Positions 53,719 to 63,275 of a stretch of 64,000 nt of DNA are shown here, piece after piece. Below the pieces are notes generated by a model that was not told where the DNA came from, did no database searches, and saw only the letters and a list, made by a program, of their open reading frames with translations. A program made the translations under genes and the position numbers. Origin of the DNA: Flavihumibacter soli (lineage in GTDB: Bacteria; Bacteroidota; Bacteroidia; Sphingobacteriales; Sphingobacteriaceae); contig NZ_JAAFZB010000092.1 in NCBI RefSeq assembly GCF_010692725.1, positions 248,001 through 312,000 on the forward strand, written 5' to 3'. Every line of letters begins with the position of its first letter. Within the stretch, counting starts at the first letter, position 1.

Positions 53719-55713
53719 ATGACAGCAAATCATTCAAAGGCTTCTCTCGCGGGTCTGTTAATCGCATTAGGAATTATATTCGGAGATATCGGTACTTCGC
53801 CACTTTATGTACTCAATGCAATAATCAAAGGAAAAACCATTACCGAAGAGCTTATTTTAGGTTCCCTGTCTTTAATAATCTGGACACTTACGCTGCAAAC
53901 AACAGTTAAGTATGTCATCCTAACACTTCAGGCCGACAATAAGGGTGAGGGCGGAATATTTTCGCTGTATGCACTAATCAGGCGGTTCAGAGGTAAATGG
54001 CTTGTTTTTCCGGCAATGATAGGTGGTGCCGCGCTATTAGCCGATGGAATGATCACACCAGCGATCTCCGTTACATCTGCAATAGAAGGGCTCAAACATG
54101 TTCCTTTTGTTTCTGATATTAGCCAGAACACCATCGTGTATATTGTCATCGCGATCCTGACAGTACTTTTCTTTTTACAGCAATTCGGTACGGCCCTGAT
54201 CGGACGTTTTTTTGGGCCGATGATGTCGATCTGGTTTATTATGCTGGCAGTATTAGGTCTGATGCATATTTCGGATGATCTGAGCGTTTTCAAGGCGTTC
54301 AATCCCTATTACGGTATCAGGATGCTCATCGAATATCCTAAAGGCTTTTACATTTTAGGCGGTGTTTTCCTTTGTACCACCGGGGCCGAAGCCTTATATT
54401 CTGACCTTGGCCATTGCGGCAAATGGAATATTCGATACTCATGGATTTTTGTTAAGAGTTGCCTGATCCTGAATTACCTGGGGCAGGGTGCGTGGTTGTT
54501 GAGTCATTACTCCGGGAAGCTAATTTCGAATGAGATGATCGAGTCGGGATTCAATCCCTTCTACTCGGTTATGCCCGGATGGTTCCTTTACATGGGGATC
54601 CTGATTGCGACGGCTGCTACCATAATCGCCAGCCAGGCATTGATATCCGGTTCCTTTACGTTGATCAGTGAAGCCATGAGGCTGAATGTATGGCCCAAAA
54701 TGAGAATGAATTACCCAACCGAAGCACGGGGCCAGGTCTACATCCCGGCAATAAACCTTCTGCTTTTCGTTGGTTGCATAGGCGTTGTATTATACTTTGG
54801 AAAGGCTTCGAATATGGAGGCTGCTTATGGCCTGGCTATCACATTATGTATGATAGCAACCTCGATCCTCTTTGCTAATTACCTGATCATCAGACGCAAA
54901 AAGCCCCTGCTGATCTACATTTACCTGGCGGTATATTTTAGTATAGAATTGAGTTTCCTGGTGGCAAATATGGACAAATTCTCGCATGGCGGTTACATCA
55001 CACTGCTTATCGGCGGTATCCTGTTCCTCGTCATGTACAATTGGTTTAAGTCCCGGAAGATCAAGAACCGCTACGTCGAATTTGTCGAACTGGGCCACTA
55101 CATACCGAAACTAAAAGAATTAAGTAACGATGTCACGATACCGAAATATGCGACCCACCTGGTTTATCTCACCAGTGCAGATAATCCGAAGGAGATAGAG
55201 CACAAGATCATGTACTCACTTTTATACAGGAAACCAAAACGGGCCGACATTTATTGGTTTATTCATGTCGATACCGTAGATGATCCTTACACTTGTGAAT
55301 TTACGGTTGACAATATCGTTCCGAATGATGTGGTACGAGTTGAATTCAAGCTTGGGTTTCGTGTGCAGCCAAGGATTAACCTGCTGTTCCGTAAGGTTGT
55401 TGAAAACATGGTAGTTAATGATGAAGTGGATATTACAAGCCGGTATCAAAGCCTAGAAAGGAGTAACGCAACCGGCGATTTCACCTTTGTCGTGATGGAG
55501 AAATTTTTGAGCCAGGAAAATGTATTGAACTTTTGGGACCGCTTTATCATGCAAATGCATTTCTTTATTAAGCATTATAGTCTTTCTGAAGCGAAAGCAT
55601 TTGGTCTTGACACAAGCAACGTCGTGGTCGAAAAATTCCCTCTTATCGTATCTCCGCCACCTAACTTAAATTTGATCAGGGTTGATAAACAGAGCCGGGC
55701 ACATGCTCATTAA
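53719..55713 (+). CDS. kup: KUP/HAK/KT family potassium transporter
   Basis: A 664-residue K+ uptake transporter, H+-coupled. GIIFGDIGTSPLYVLNAI is the N-terminal family signature, followed by DNKGEGGIFSLYALI and twelve membrane segments up to about residue 440. The C-terminal cytosolic domain ends HYSLSEAKAFGLD with VVEKFPLIV. Length is slightly above E. coli Kup (622). No clear operon partner. Confidence 0.95.
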   Translation: MTANHSKASLAGLLIALGIIFGDIGTSPLYVLNAIIKGKTITEELILGSLSLIIWTLTLQTTVKYVILTLQADNKGEGGIFSLYALIRRFRGKWLVFPAMIGGAALLADGMITPAISVTSAIEGLKHVPFVSDISQNTIVYIVIAILTVLFFLQQFGTALIGRFFGPMMSIWFIMLAVLGLMHISDDLSVFKAFNPYYGIRMLIEYPKGFYILGGVFLCTTGAEALYSDLGHCGKWNIRYSWIFVKSCLILNYLGQGAWLLSHYSGKLISNEMIESGFNPFYSVMPGWFLYMGILIATAATIIASQALISGSFTLISEAMRLNVWPKMRMNYPTEARGQVYIPAINLLLFVGCIGVVLYFGKASNMEAAYGLAITLCMIATSILFANYLIIRRKKPLLIYIYLAVYFSIELSFLVANMDKFSHGGYITLLIGGILFLVMYNWFKSRKIKNRYVEFVELGHYIPKLKELSNDVTIPKYATHLVYLTSADNPKEIEHKIMYSLLYRKPKRADIYWFIHVDTVDDPYTCEFTVDNIVPNDVVRVEFKLGFRVQPRINLLFRKVVENMVVNDEVDITSRYQSLERSNATGDFTFVVMEKFLSQENVLNFWDRFIMQMHFFIKHYSLSEAKAFGLDTSNVVVEKFPLIVSPPPNLNLIRVDKQSRAHAH

Positions 55714-56384
55714 TCCCATCGATCATTGAAAGTGCCTTGGGAGAGGGAAGTCGGTGGCTTCGTTTTACCCGCTTCTCAAACTTAGACTTTGCAACCAATT
55801 ACACCACTTATAAGTGTAGGTTCAATCATGTAAAAATCAGAATCCAAACTGAATCAGTGCTTTCTAAGTACAAACAAACTGTCTTTGATGATGTTTTTGT
55901 TGCCGTCCTGCATAAATGTATCATAATACTTACTTCATATTTCGGTAATATCATTGACGTAGATTCGTTAAAGAGGTTGATGAGAGTAAAATCGACTGAA
56001 CCTATCTTATATCTATCGAATTATGATCGAATATGTCAAAATGATTCTATTGAAGGTGAGCTTCGATAAAATGATCTTCCAGAAAGAGCTGATAAAGGCT
56101 TTAAATGTTGTAAAGCGCGAGGAATTAGGTGGTTTCAGGCAATGGTGCTATGAGGAGTTTTCCGGTATTCATCTGCAGGTGCTTAATTTTGTATTCCATG
56201 AAGACTGGGAGTGGCCGTCAAATAAAACAAACTGGAGGACATTTGGTTGATCGAGCCCGCTGTCCGATAATCAATTACTTGCTTAACCACATTCTTACGA
56301 TAAAAAAGGGGAGAAGAGCAATTTTTCCGGGGCGTAAGGTTTGTTCAAAATCGTTTGCTGAGCTGCCATGCTTACTGATTTAAA
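55714..56384. other. Intergenic region with one doubtful small ORF
   Basis: Overlapping open frames exist. The most protein-like is 56041-56250 (+), which after an initial stretch reads VSFDKMIFQKELIKALNVVK and ends VFHEDWEWPSNKTNWRTFG; the helix and Trp/Cys pattern look real, but I cannot name a family and the start (ATG 56041 or GTG 56056) is unclear. The frame 55737-56069 looks spurious. Confidence 0.4.
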
Positions 56385-59300
56385 TTAGCTAAAGTCCAGT
56401 ACCCGGGAATACAGATCGCCGGTCGCAGTATCAGTCATTCTGTATCTACTGATCTTGTTGTAGAGATCATCCGGGTCGAATGGTTTCGTTATATAATCAT
56501 TCATTCCTGACTTTAAGACCTTATCTTTAACTTCTTCGGAGGCCGATGCCGTCAGCGCAATGATTGGTAGCTCGTGGTAATAGATTTCCTTCAGGTTTCG
56601 GATAGCTGCCGTTGCTTCCAGGCCGTCCATCTCGGGCATATGCAAGTCCATTAAAACAAGGTCAAATTCTTCCTCCTGAACCATTTGTAAGGCTATTAAC
56701 CCATTTTCGGCTATATGACATTCAATGTCCCATTGTTGTAGAAAACGCTGGGCCACCATGACGTTGATCTTGTTATCTTCCGCAATTAATACCCGGGTGC
56801 CTTTCAGTGATCTGGAGGTACGAATTGACCTGACGGATGATTTAAAAGCGGGTTTAATACTTTTTCCCGTTCTTAGCCTGAATGAAAAAGTACTGCCTTC
56901 ATCCTGTACGCTCTGCAGGGTGATCTCTCCGCCCTGTAATTCAACCAGGCGTTTACATATAGAAAGACCGAGCCCGGTTCCGCCATATTTACGGGTTGTA
57001 TCTGAACTAGCCTGGGTAAAGCTGTCGAAGATCGTTGCCTGTTTATCTTTAGGAATGCCTATACCCGTATCTGATACCTGGAAGAGGATAGTCGTATTCT
57101 CCCTATCCTGACTTTCGACACTGGCGCTGATGGTAACTGTGCCTGTTTCTGTAAATTTTACGGCATTGCCGGCAAGGTTGATCAGGATCTGTCCCAGGCG
57201 AACCGGATCGCCCGCAACCATCTCGGGAATCATCGGATCAATCACTGTCTTTAAGCCGATGTTTTTGTCCTTTGCTTTTTCTATCAGCAGACCCTGCACG
57301 TTAATTATTATTTCCTTTAAATTGTAATCAACCTTTTCGAATTCAATCTTGCCCGATTCAATCTTACTGAAGTCAAGTATATCATTGATTAAGGCAAGGA
57401 GGTTATCGCTGGAATACTTGAGCATATTCAAAAACTCCAGTTGATCCTCTCTTGCGTTTTGCAATAGAAGGGTCGTAAAGCCCATCACGGCATTCATGGG
57501 CGTCCGGATTTCATGGCTCATAATAGACAGGAAATCACTTTTTGCGACCGCCGCTTGCTCAGCAATATTTTTTGACCTGGTCAGTTCTTTCTCTGCACGT
57601 TTACTTTCGGTAATATCAATCAGCATGTTAACCGCGCCCTGCATCTTTCCCTCCGAATCGTAAAGTGGAAACGGGTGCGACATAACAATCTTCTTGTCAC
57701 CTGATGGCTGCTCGATAACGAGCTGCCGGTCACGAACCGGCTTACCTGTTCTGATGGTTTCTTCCATCGGCGAACTCTCCAGCGCGACCTGGCTTCCATC
57801 AATATCGTAAATTTTCCAGGATCCACACCACCGGTCTTTGTTTATAACGGGTTCGCGTCCCCAGAGGGCTGCCGCTGCCTTGTTATAGACCAGGATATAG
57901 CCCTGCGTATCGCAGGCGTAAACCGCTCCCGGCATTTCTTCCATTAACTGACGATAGCGTTTTTCACTTTCCTCCACTTTTCGTCGGGCAATGACCTGTT
58001 CAGTTACATCATTCGCAAAGATGAAAACACCGATAACTTCGCCGGCGACGTTTCTATAAGGCTGGTAAACAAAGTCGAAATAAAGCTCCTGCCGGATGCC
58101 TGAGTCGCTGGTGATATCCGCACGAACTTCACTACCTGAACACAATTTGCCGGTGGTATAGACGGTGTTTAGACGATCATAGAATCCCTGCGATTCCAGT
58201 CCCGGGAAAACCTCTCTGACACTATAGCCGATCATTTCCTGTTTGCCGGTCATTTTATGATAAAAGTCATTAGCCTCTTTAAAGACATGATCCGGGCCCT
58301 CCACTACAGCGATACAGGATGGGGCCTGCTGGAACAAACTTTCAAACCGTTGCTTTTCAATACGTATGGCTTTCTCAAATAGTTCCTGTTGAGAGCCGTC
58401 CCTTGCTATGCAGTATGTAAGCTGCTCAGTCTCGGACCATGCGGCTGACCAGATGATGGGCACAGTAGTACCATCTTTTCGGTAGTATCTGTTTGTAAAA
58501 TTAGTTACGGGAGCCCCTGCAATGATATTTGCTGAAGTTTGAAGGGTATACTCCCGGTCATCTTCGACTACCAGGTCGATAAACAAACGGCCGCTAAGTT
58601 CTTCCGGCTCATAACCCCATATGGATTTACAGGCCTTGTTTACAGTGACAAACCGGCCTTCCTGGTCTATGGTGCAGATCACATCAATAGACGTATCCAA
58701 AATCGTCTGATTTTCATGGGTGATCTTTTTAGTATTGGTAATATCGACGATCTGTTTAAGGAAATAGCCGGAATGATCTATGCTGCTCTTAATTATCGAT
58801 ACTGTCAACAGAACCCAGACCGGATAGCCCTGCTTATGGTAATAGCGTTGTTCTATACTGTAGGAATTGATCTTTCCAGCGAGGATCTGTTCATTGTTAG
58901 TTAAGTATTGCTGCAGATCATCCGTGTGAGTAATTTCCTGGAATTTCAGATCTCGTATTTCCGCTTCGCTGTATCCCAGCATCGTGCACAAGTTAGCATT
59001 AACTTCTATCCACTCACCCTTAAGTGAAATAAGGGCCTGCCCGACACCGGAAAAGTTAAACGAGTTTGAAAATTTCTTCTCGCTGATGCGCAAATTGTTT
59101 TCGGCACGGTTCTTCTGTTTAAGGGTTTTATTAATAAAATAATAAAGGGAAATAATGATCGCTATTCCAAAGATCATGGAAATGGAAGTCAGTGTGAAGG
59201 TCCAGAATCCAGCCTCCGAGTTGTTCGACTGCCGGGAGGCAAGCAAAGTTCTTTCGAGTTGCCGCATCTCGTCCAGGCTTTCCCGGATCCTATCCCTATA

Positions 59301-59735
59301 GTCGGGGTTAAGTTTATATTTGTCGACCAGTTTAACAGATTCGTCCCCGCCGATCTTTCTTTCGAGGCTGAAGAGCTCTTCGGTCCGAAGCCGGGAATAT
59401 TTCAGAACGGTATCCAGCAGCGGCTGGTGATTGGGGTTGTCTTTTACTAGTTCTTTTAAAGCCAGGAGGTCCACCTCAATGGATTGTATAGGCTTGGCAA
59501 GCTTCCGGCGTCCTTCCCGGTTTTCGGTAATAATGTAAGTGTAATATTCCTCAACGGAAGCAAGTGAACCGGTGATCAGGTTTGTTTTTCTTAAGACCAG
59601 TTGACTGTGATCAGTCCACTGGTGAGAAGATTTTAATTTTTGAAGAGACTGAAGGGAAATAAAGCTTAGTATCAAAACCAGTACTAAGGTTGCAATCAGG
59701 GCCAGCTTCACTTTTCCAACAAAGGAGATATGCAT
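56385..59735 (-). CDS. Hybrid sensor histidine kinase / response regulator with PAS repeats
   Basis: A 1116-residue membrane-bound signalling protein. Order: N-terminal membrane helix (about 9-28), a roughly 150-residue helical sensor, second membrane helix (about 180-202), four PAS domains (about 220-335, 345-460, 470-590, 595-710), HisKA with FLSIMSHEIRTPMNAV (His741), HATPase_c with LINLAGNAVKFTE, DTGIGIP and GGTGLGLSI, then a receiver domain (VLIAEDNKIN; phospho-Asp1030 in MDLHMPEMDG; Lys in ITKPF). No DNA-binding output or Hpt domain is attached; a separate phosphotransfer protein would be required. No neighbouring regulator. Confidence 0.95.
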   Translation of the reverse strand: MHISFVGKVKLALIATLVLVLILSFISLQSLQKLKSSHQWTDHSQLVLRKTNLITGSLASVEEYYTYIITENREGRRKLAKPIQSIEVDLLALKELVKDNPNHQPLLDTVLKYSRLRTEELFSLERKIGGDESVKLVDKYKLNPDYRDRIRESLDEMRQLERTLLASRQSNNSEAGFWTFTLTSISMIFGIAIIISLYYFINKTLKQKNRAENNLRISEKKFSNSFNFSGVGQALISLKGEWIEVNANLCTMLGYSEAEIRDLKFQEITHTDDLQQYLTNNEQILAGKINSYSIEQRYYHKQGYPVWVLLTVSIIKSSIDHSGYFLKQIVDITNTKKITHENQTILDTSIDVICTIDQEGRFVTVNKACKSIWGYEPEELSGRLFIDLVVEDDREYTLQTSANIIAGAPVTNFTNRYYRKDGTTVPIIWSAAWSETEQLTYCIARDGSQQELFEKAIRIEKQRFESLFQQAPSCIAVVEGPDHVFKEANDFYHKMTGKQEMIGYSVREVFPGLESQGFYDRLNTVYTTGKLCSGSEVRADITSDSGIRQELYFDFVYQPYRNVAGEVIGVFIFANDVTEQVIARRKVEESEKRYRQLMEEMPGAVYACDTQGYILVYNKAAAALWGREPVINKDRWCGSWKIYDIDGSQVALESSPMEETIRTGKPVRDRQLVIEQPSGDKKIVMSHPFPLYDSEGKMQGAVNMLIDITESKRAEKELTRSKNIAEQAAVAKSDFLSIMSHEIRTPMNAVMGFTTLLLQNAREDQLEFLNMLKYSSDNLLALINDILDFSKIESGKIEFEKVDYNLKEIIINVQGLLIEKAKDKNIGLKTVIDPMIPEMVAGDPVRLGQILINLAGNAVKFTETGTVTISASVESQDRENTTILFQVSDTGIGIPKDKQATIFDSFTQASSDTTRKYGGTGLGLSICKRLVELQGGEITLQSVQDEGSTFSFRLRTGKSIKPAFKSSVRSIRTSRSLKGTRVLIAEDNKINVMVAQRFLQQWDIECHIAENGLIALQMVQEEEFDLVLMDLHMPEMDGLEATAAIRNLKEIYYHELPIIALTASASEEVKDKVLKSGMNDYITKPFDPDDLYNKISRYRMTDTATGDLYSRVLDFS

Positions 59736-59892
59736 ATTCGTTTCGTAGGCGAAATACCGTATACGTGTTTTATACGGTTATGTTCCGAAAAAACACCTAA
59801 TTAAAGTTCAATCATCTGCTTAGATCCCGGACCATAAAGCATCGATTCAAACATTTGGCCCGGAAGGGTTTGAACGTCAGGTTCCTGCATTG

Positions 59893-60003
59893 CTAGTGCC
59901 GGATCGTCGCCACAATCTCCGCCGGCATAAATCCCCCCGCATTGATCGGTCCAGCGATGTTCCAATTCCGTATGGATACTACCACCACCACGGTGTCAGG
60001 CAG
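59893..60003 (-). pseudogene. Truncated copy of the C-terminus of the gene at 60506
   Basis: About 36 codons read LPDTVVVVVSIRNWN...GGFMPAEIVATIRH with its own TAG stop at 59893-59895. They match the C-terminus LPGSVAVVAVSVRYWN...AGFMPAQIIATIRQ of the intact protein in about 23 of 36 positions. The match ends at about 60003, seven bases from the stop codon of the DUF5990 gene. No start exists, so it is a gene remnant. Confidence 0.82.
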
Positions 60004-60009
60004 TTTTAT

Positions 60010-60453
60010 TTACAAATTTTGAATTAAATGCCAGCCAGAGAAAGGTTTTACTGTTGCACAATTCGGTCCTCCGTCTCTACCTGTTCCTGGAACTCTTGTT
60101 TCCAGAATAAAAGAGAAATCATTCAATAGAACTTGGGTCGTTTCATATGAAATATCTCTCAATGGAATTTTCAATCGACGACTCCAGGCTGAATCTAGCT
60201 GACCCGCGCAAGTTCCGATGTCAACGTAAATGAAGCGTTCATTTAAAGGTCCTTGAACATACGGCCCTGTAAAATTGGGTTGGGAGGTTTTGCTTTCTTT
60301 TATTGAAATTTTAAATTCAAAGCGTAGGTCATTACTATTGGATCTTTGCTTTTGGATTGTTTCATATTGATTTCCACTGCCTTTTTGAATTGCAAAGTCA
60401 ACACCTGTTGGAGGACTTTCCAGAATAATTCTTATAGGTAATTCCTGATTCAT
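60010..60453 (-). CDS. DUF5990 family protein
   Basis: A 147-residue protein of the DUF5990 family: LPIRIILESPPTGVDFAIQK, GSGNQYETIQKQRS, PYVQGPLNERFIYVDIGTCA and the closing VPGTGRDGGPNCATVKPF are all typical. Function unknown. It lies between an intact unknown gene (60506) and a truncated copy of that gene's 3' end (59893), all on the minus strand. Confidence 0.9.
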   Translation of the reverse strand: MNQELPIRIILESPPTGVDFAIQKGSGNQYETIQKQRSNSNDLRFEFKISIKESKTSQPNFTGPYVQGPLNERFIYVDIGTCAGQLDSAWSRRLKIPLRDISYETTQVLLNDFSFILETRVPGTGRDGGPNCATVKPFSGWHLIQNL

Positions 60454-60505
60454 CTTATGTAATGATACGTAAATTTTAGAATTCCAGTCAATTGCCAGGT
60501 TCTAA

Positions 60506-61207
60506 TTAGATTGTATTTTGCCGAATCGTAGCAATTATCTGGGCCGGCATAAAGCCCGCCGCACTGATCGGTCTAATGTTGTTCCAATACCGTACGGATA
60601 CCGCAACGACCGCCACGCTGCCAGGTAAATACTCGCTTTGGAGAACTGCATTCAGAGCTGCTTGCAAGCCATCGGTATAAGGTATCTCTAATCCTTCCGA
60701 AGAGGCTGCGGATAGCTGGCCCTTGTCCGGATGAAAGCTTATTGCCATGAACCTGATCTCCGCTTTGGTCGTCCCCGGCGGCGCAGCTATTGCATCAACC
60801 GGGTTGATTGCCGGGATACTGAAACGAATATTTCCGTCAGACTGTCCGGAGACCACCAAAGGAAAAAGCAGGCACTGATTTAATGCCGAATCTGCTGCGA
60901 ATTGAAACCCGGCCAGGGGATTGTTCTGCGGATCAATGACTGTTTTAGCATCTGCATCCGCAAGGAAGCGGCTCACTGCTACCGTCAGGCGGTTCTGCAT
61001 ATTCTTATCCCTGGGGTTCCGGATGATCGGTGCCAATAAGGTGCGCAGATTCTTCGCCAGTGAGGCTGCTTTTCCGAACGCCGATGCAGACTTGATAGAA
61101 TTAGCCGCTTGCCGGGGTACCGTACGGATCAGGTAATCTCCCAGACGTTCATAATAGATGATATCCTCTATACGTCCGATATATGTTGTGTTTAATTGTA
61201 TTGCCAT
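60506..61207 (-). CDS. Hypothetical protein, parent of the 59893 fragment
   Basis: A 233-residue protein starting at the ATG complementary to 61205-61207 (MAIQLNTTYIGRIEDIIYYE); the frame is open to 61255 but upstream codons are not conserved-looking. FGKAASLAKNLRTLLAPIIR is a helical region, and TVIDPQNNPLAGFQF and RFMAISFHPDKGQLSAASSE form a beta-rich C-terminal half. No family recognised, no signal peptide. Its 3' end is duplicated beyond the DUF5990 gene. It is transcribed away from the cassette-like region to the right. Confidence 0.7.
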   Translation of the reverse strand: MAIQLNTTYIGRIEDIIYYERLGDYLIRTVPRQAANSIKSASAFGKAASLAKNLRTLLAPIIRNPRDKNMQNRLTVAVSRFLADADAKTVIDPQNNPLAGFQFAADSALNQCLLFPLVVSGQSDGNIRFSIPAINPVDAIAAPPGTTKAEIRFMAISFHPDKGQLSAASSEGLEIPYTDGLQAALNAVLQSEYLPGSVAVVAVSVRYWNNIRPISAAGFMPAQIIATIRQNTI

Positions 61208-61587
61208 TTTGTAAACTTTATTCCTTAAAGTTAAAAAATTCGTAAAAAGATTCAAAAGAAGGACCTGGTTTAAATGTTTCCAGGTGTCAAGATAGAAGTT
61301 GGGAGGCTGCGGTCAGGTAGGGGTCTTCCAGTGGTTAGGCCACCAAATTGGTGGCCTGACTTTAACCTGAGTACTTCCTGACCTAACCGAGTTTCTGCGT
61401 TAGGCGGGCTGACGTGTAAACTTGAAGCTTTGTGCGTCTATTTAAGTTCAGTGCTGGGAAACAGTTTGTGCACCGCGACCGGGCCGAACGCAAAGCCGAA
61501 GCCGTCGGCTGCAATTTTTGAGTATGTCCCGACAAGGGCTAAGTCAGACTTGGTAAAAAATGAGTATCTTAAAATCAAAGCTTTGCC
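61208..61587. other. Intergenic region with long hairpin and GTTAGGC motifs
   Basis: A near-perfect palindrome AGGCCACCAA-a-TTGGTGGCCT lies at 61337-61357. Motifs GTTAGGC (61334 and 61399) and ACCTAAC (61381) surround it; they look like integron core sites but do not form an attC of normal size. Other overlapping inverted repeats (GGTCAGG/CCTGACC) are present. No gene supported. Confidence 0.5.
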
Positions 61588-62334
61588 ATGTCCACAAAAT
61601 GCCTAAACTGCGGCAATTCAGTTAATATGAATTTTTGCCCTTATTGCGGACAAAAAAAAGAGGTAGGAAAACTTACCTGGCATTCACTTGTTCTTGAGAT
61701 TTTTCATTTTTTTAGTCATATAGAAAAAGGATTTCTAAATACTTCATACCAGATAATAATTCGCCCAGGCAAAGTAATTAGCGAATATCTTGAAGGGAAA
61801 CGCAAAAAATATTTTAAGCCCTTAAGTCTTTACCTTATTTGGTTTTCTGTTCACCTGATAACATTTAATCTGCTCATCCAATGGATGCATTATGAAAATC
61901 ATCGTACAACTAATTTTTTATTCGCCGGAGGAGATGTAGGGACTTTTATTGTACGACACAATAATATTTTTGGACTTCTATTATTACCGATACTGTCATT
62001 ATTAATCTGGTTAATTGTTTCTAAGCCTTGGATGAATTACCTGGAAAGTTTTATACTTGGAATTTATGCATTTGCCGCATTTGAAATACTTATTGTTTTC
62101 CAGATTCTTATTACGGGGCTTTTATTCAGAACAAACTTTTTGACGGACGGGTTTTTGATTCAAATCCAGGTAGTAAGCCTTGCATGGAGCTTTTTTTGCT
62201 TTCTGACTTTTTTTAAATCGAAAAAAATAAAATTTCTCATCCCGCGCATTTTACTTGGCCTCGTCCTTGGAATTATAGTATACCAAAAGATAACCGTACT
62301 TATCGCAAATTTGATACTGAAAATATTTTACTGA
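61588..62334 (+). CDS. DUF3667 domain-containing membrane protein
   Basis: A 248-residue protein. The N-terminal zinc-ribbon-like CLNCGNSVNMNFCPYCGQKK and the following HFFSHIEKGFLNTSYQIIIRPGKVIS, which matches the 'fl.T...ll.rPg' part, fit DUF3667. Four to five hydrophobic segments follow (about residues 80-100, 125-145, 150-180, 190-205, 215-240). Function unknown. It lies left of the cassette region; whether it is itself on a cassette is uncertain. Confidence 0.87.
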   Translation: MSTKCLNCGNSVNMNFCPYCGQKKEVGKLTWHSLVLEIFHFFSHIEKGFLNTSYQIIIRPGKVISEYLEGKRKKYFKPLSLYLIWFSVHLITFNLLIQWMHYENHRTTNFLFAGGDVGTFIVRHNNIFGLLLLPILSLLIWLIVSKPWMNYLESFILGIYAFAAFEILIVFQILITGLLFRTNFLTDGFLIQIQVVSLAWSFFCFLTFFKSKKIKFLIPRILLGLVLGIIVYQKITVLIANLILKIFY

Positions 62335-62504
62335 TTTCAGATGCAAACTGCAGCCTACCGACTTGTTTCTCCTTAATATGTTTAGAAAAATCTTTTTCTC
62401 CACCGCTGCAGCCCAAAAACCAGCCTGATCTATACCGTGTCAGCGTACGAACCTTGAAGACAACCTTCCTTTTATGATTTGGAATTGCAGACCTTTAAAA
62501 ATAT

Positions 62505-62618
62505 ATTTAAAAAATATACGGCGTAAATATTAATGCGATTTATGCGTATATCCCGCCATTTTAAGGTGGATATATGTATAAAATGGAGATTCATGCGCGT
62601 ATATAAACAAGTTAGCGG
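62505..62618. repeat. AT-rich hairpin region, possible attC site
   Basis: A complex inverted repeat (TATATCCC..GGATATA around a 7-base loop, outer arms ATATACGGCG / CGCGTATAT) ends at GTTAGCGG (62611-62618), which begins the next gene cassette. The 5' base reads ATTTAAA rather than the expected RYYYAAC, so this site is only suggestive. Confidence 0.4.
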
Positions 62619-62651
62619 TAATTGGTCGGGTGGTATATAGACTCAATCTAA

Positions 62652-63095
62652 ATGTGGAATAGACAAATCATATTTCTATCACTCGTTGCCTTGACGATCG
62701 GATGGGTTCTTTGGAGACGGGGAAAACATTTGCTTAAGAAATGGAAGAAGTCAGAAGCGATGGTGGTCAGTAACAAGTACACGCCAAACGAATTTGCATT
62801 ATTCGAATCAATTGACCCCGTGCGCGATGAGACGGGAACCTATCACGCAGTAGTTGAATTCAAGACTGACAAGGGCCAGACAATAAAAAAGCAACTGGAC
62901 ATTGGAGGAAACCCACCAAGGCCAGTTGGACAGAGAATGTTAGTAATCTATGATCCGAATAACCCGCTAAACTTTCTAACCGATCATCGGACAAAGCTTG
63001 AAATTATTCCAAGAATCTTGGTGGCACTTGGACTGATAGGACTGTTAGTGAGTATCGCGGACCTTTTTGGAGTAATTTCAATAATTTCCGACTAA
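62652..63095 (+). CDS. DUF3592 domain-containing membrane protein, cassette-borne
   Basis: A 147-residue protein: an N-terminal membrane helix (about residues 5-22), an extracytoplasmic DUF3592 strand region (AMVVSNKYTPNEFALFESID, GTYHAVVEFKTDKGQTIKKQ, PVGQRMLVIYDPNNPLNFL with the PxG...V.YdPxnP motif) and a C-terminal membrane helix (about 120-142). Function unknown. It fills the interval between GTTAGCGG at 62611 and the attC-like site at 63276, whose 5' base CCGCTAAC is the exact inverse complement of that opening, so it is most likely an integron cassette gene. Confidence 0.88.
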   Translation: MWNRQIIFLSLVALTIGWVLWRRGKHLLKKWKKSEAMVVSNKYTPNEFALFESIDPVRDETGTYHAVVEFKTDKGQTIKKQLDIGGNPPRPVGQRMLVIYDPNNPLNFLTDHRTKLEIIPRILVALGLIGLLVSIADLFGVISIISD

Positions 63096-63275
63096 CCAAA
63101 CTAGGCTATCACAAGCTATAAGTCATGGCGCACGGTTAGTATTTAATTTGATTGTTTGGGTGTGCCGCCACACTCAAGGATATGGACAAGGATGAAACCT
63201 ATGGATTAATGAGTTTTTAAATAGTACCTTCCTCAAACTATACATTTCCGACCTATTGGGTAAAAAGCAACTCCC

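Noticed and set aside
55737-56069. 110-codon reading frame after kup
   Set aside because: The sequence is not protein-like and overlaps the more plausible 56041-56250 frame.
61334-61405. GTTAGGC/ACCTAAC pair as a full attC
   Set aside because: Only 25 bases separate ACCTAAC from the second GTTAGGC, too short for an attC; reported as a finding but not as a site.
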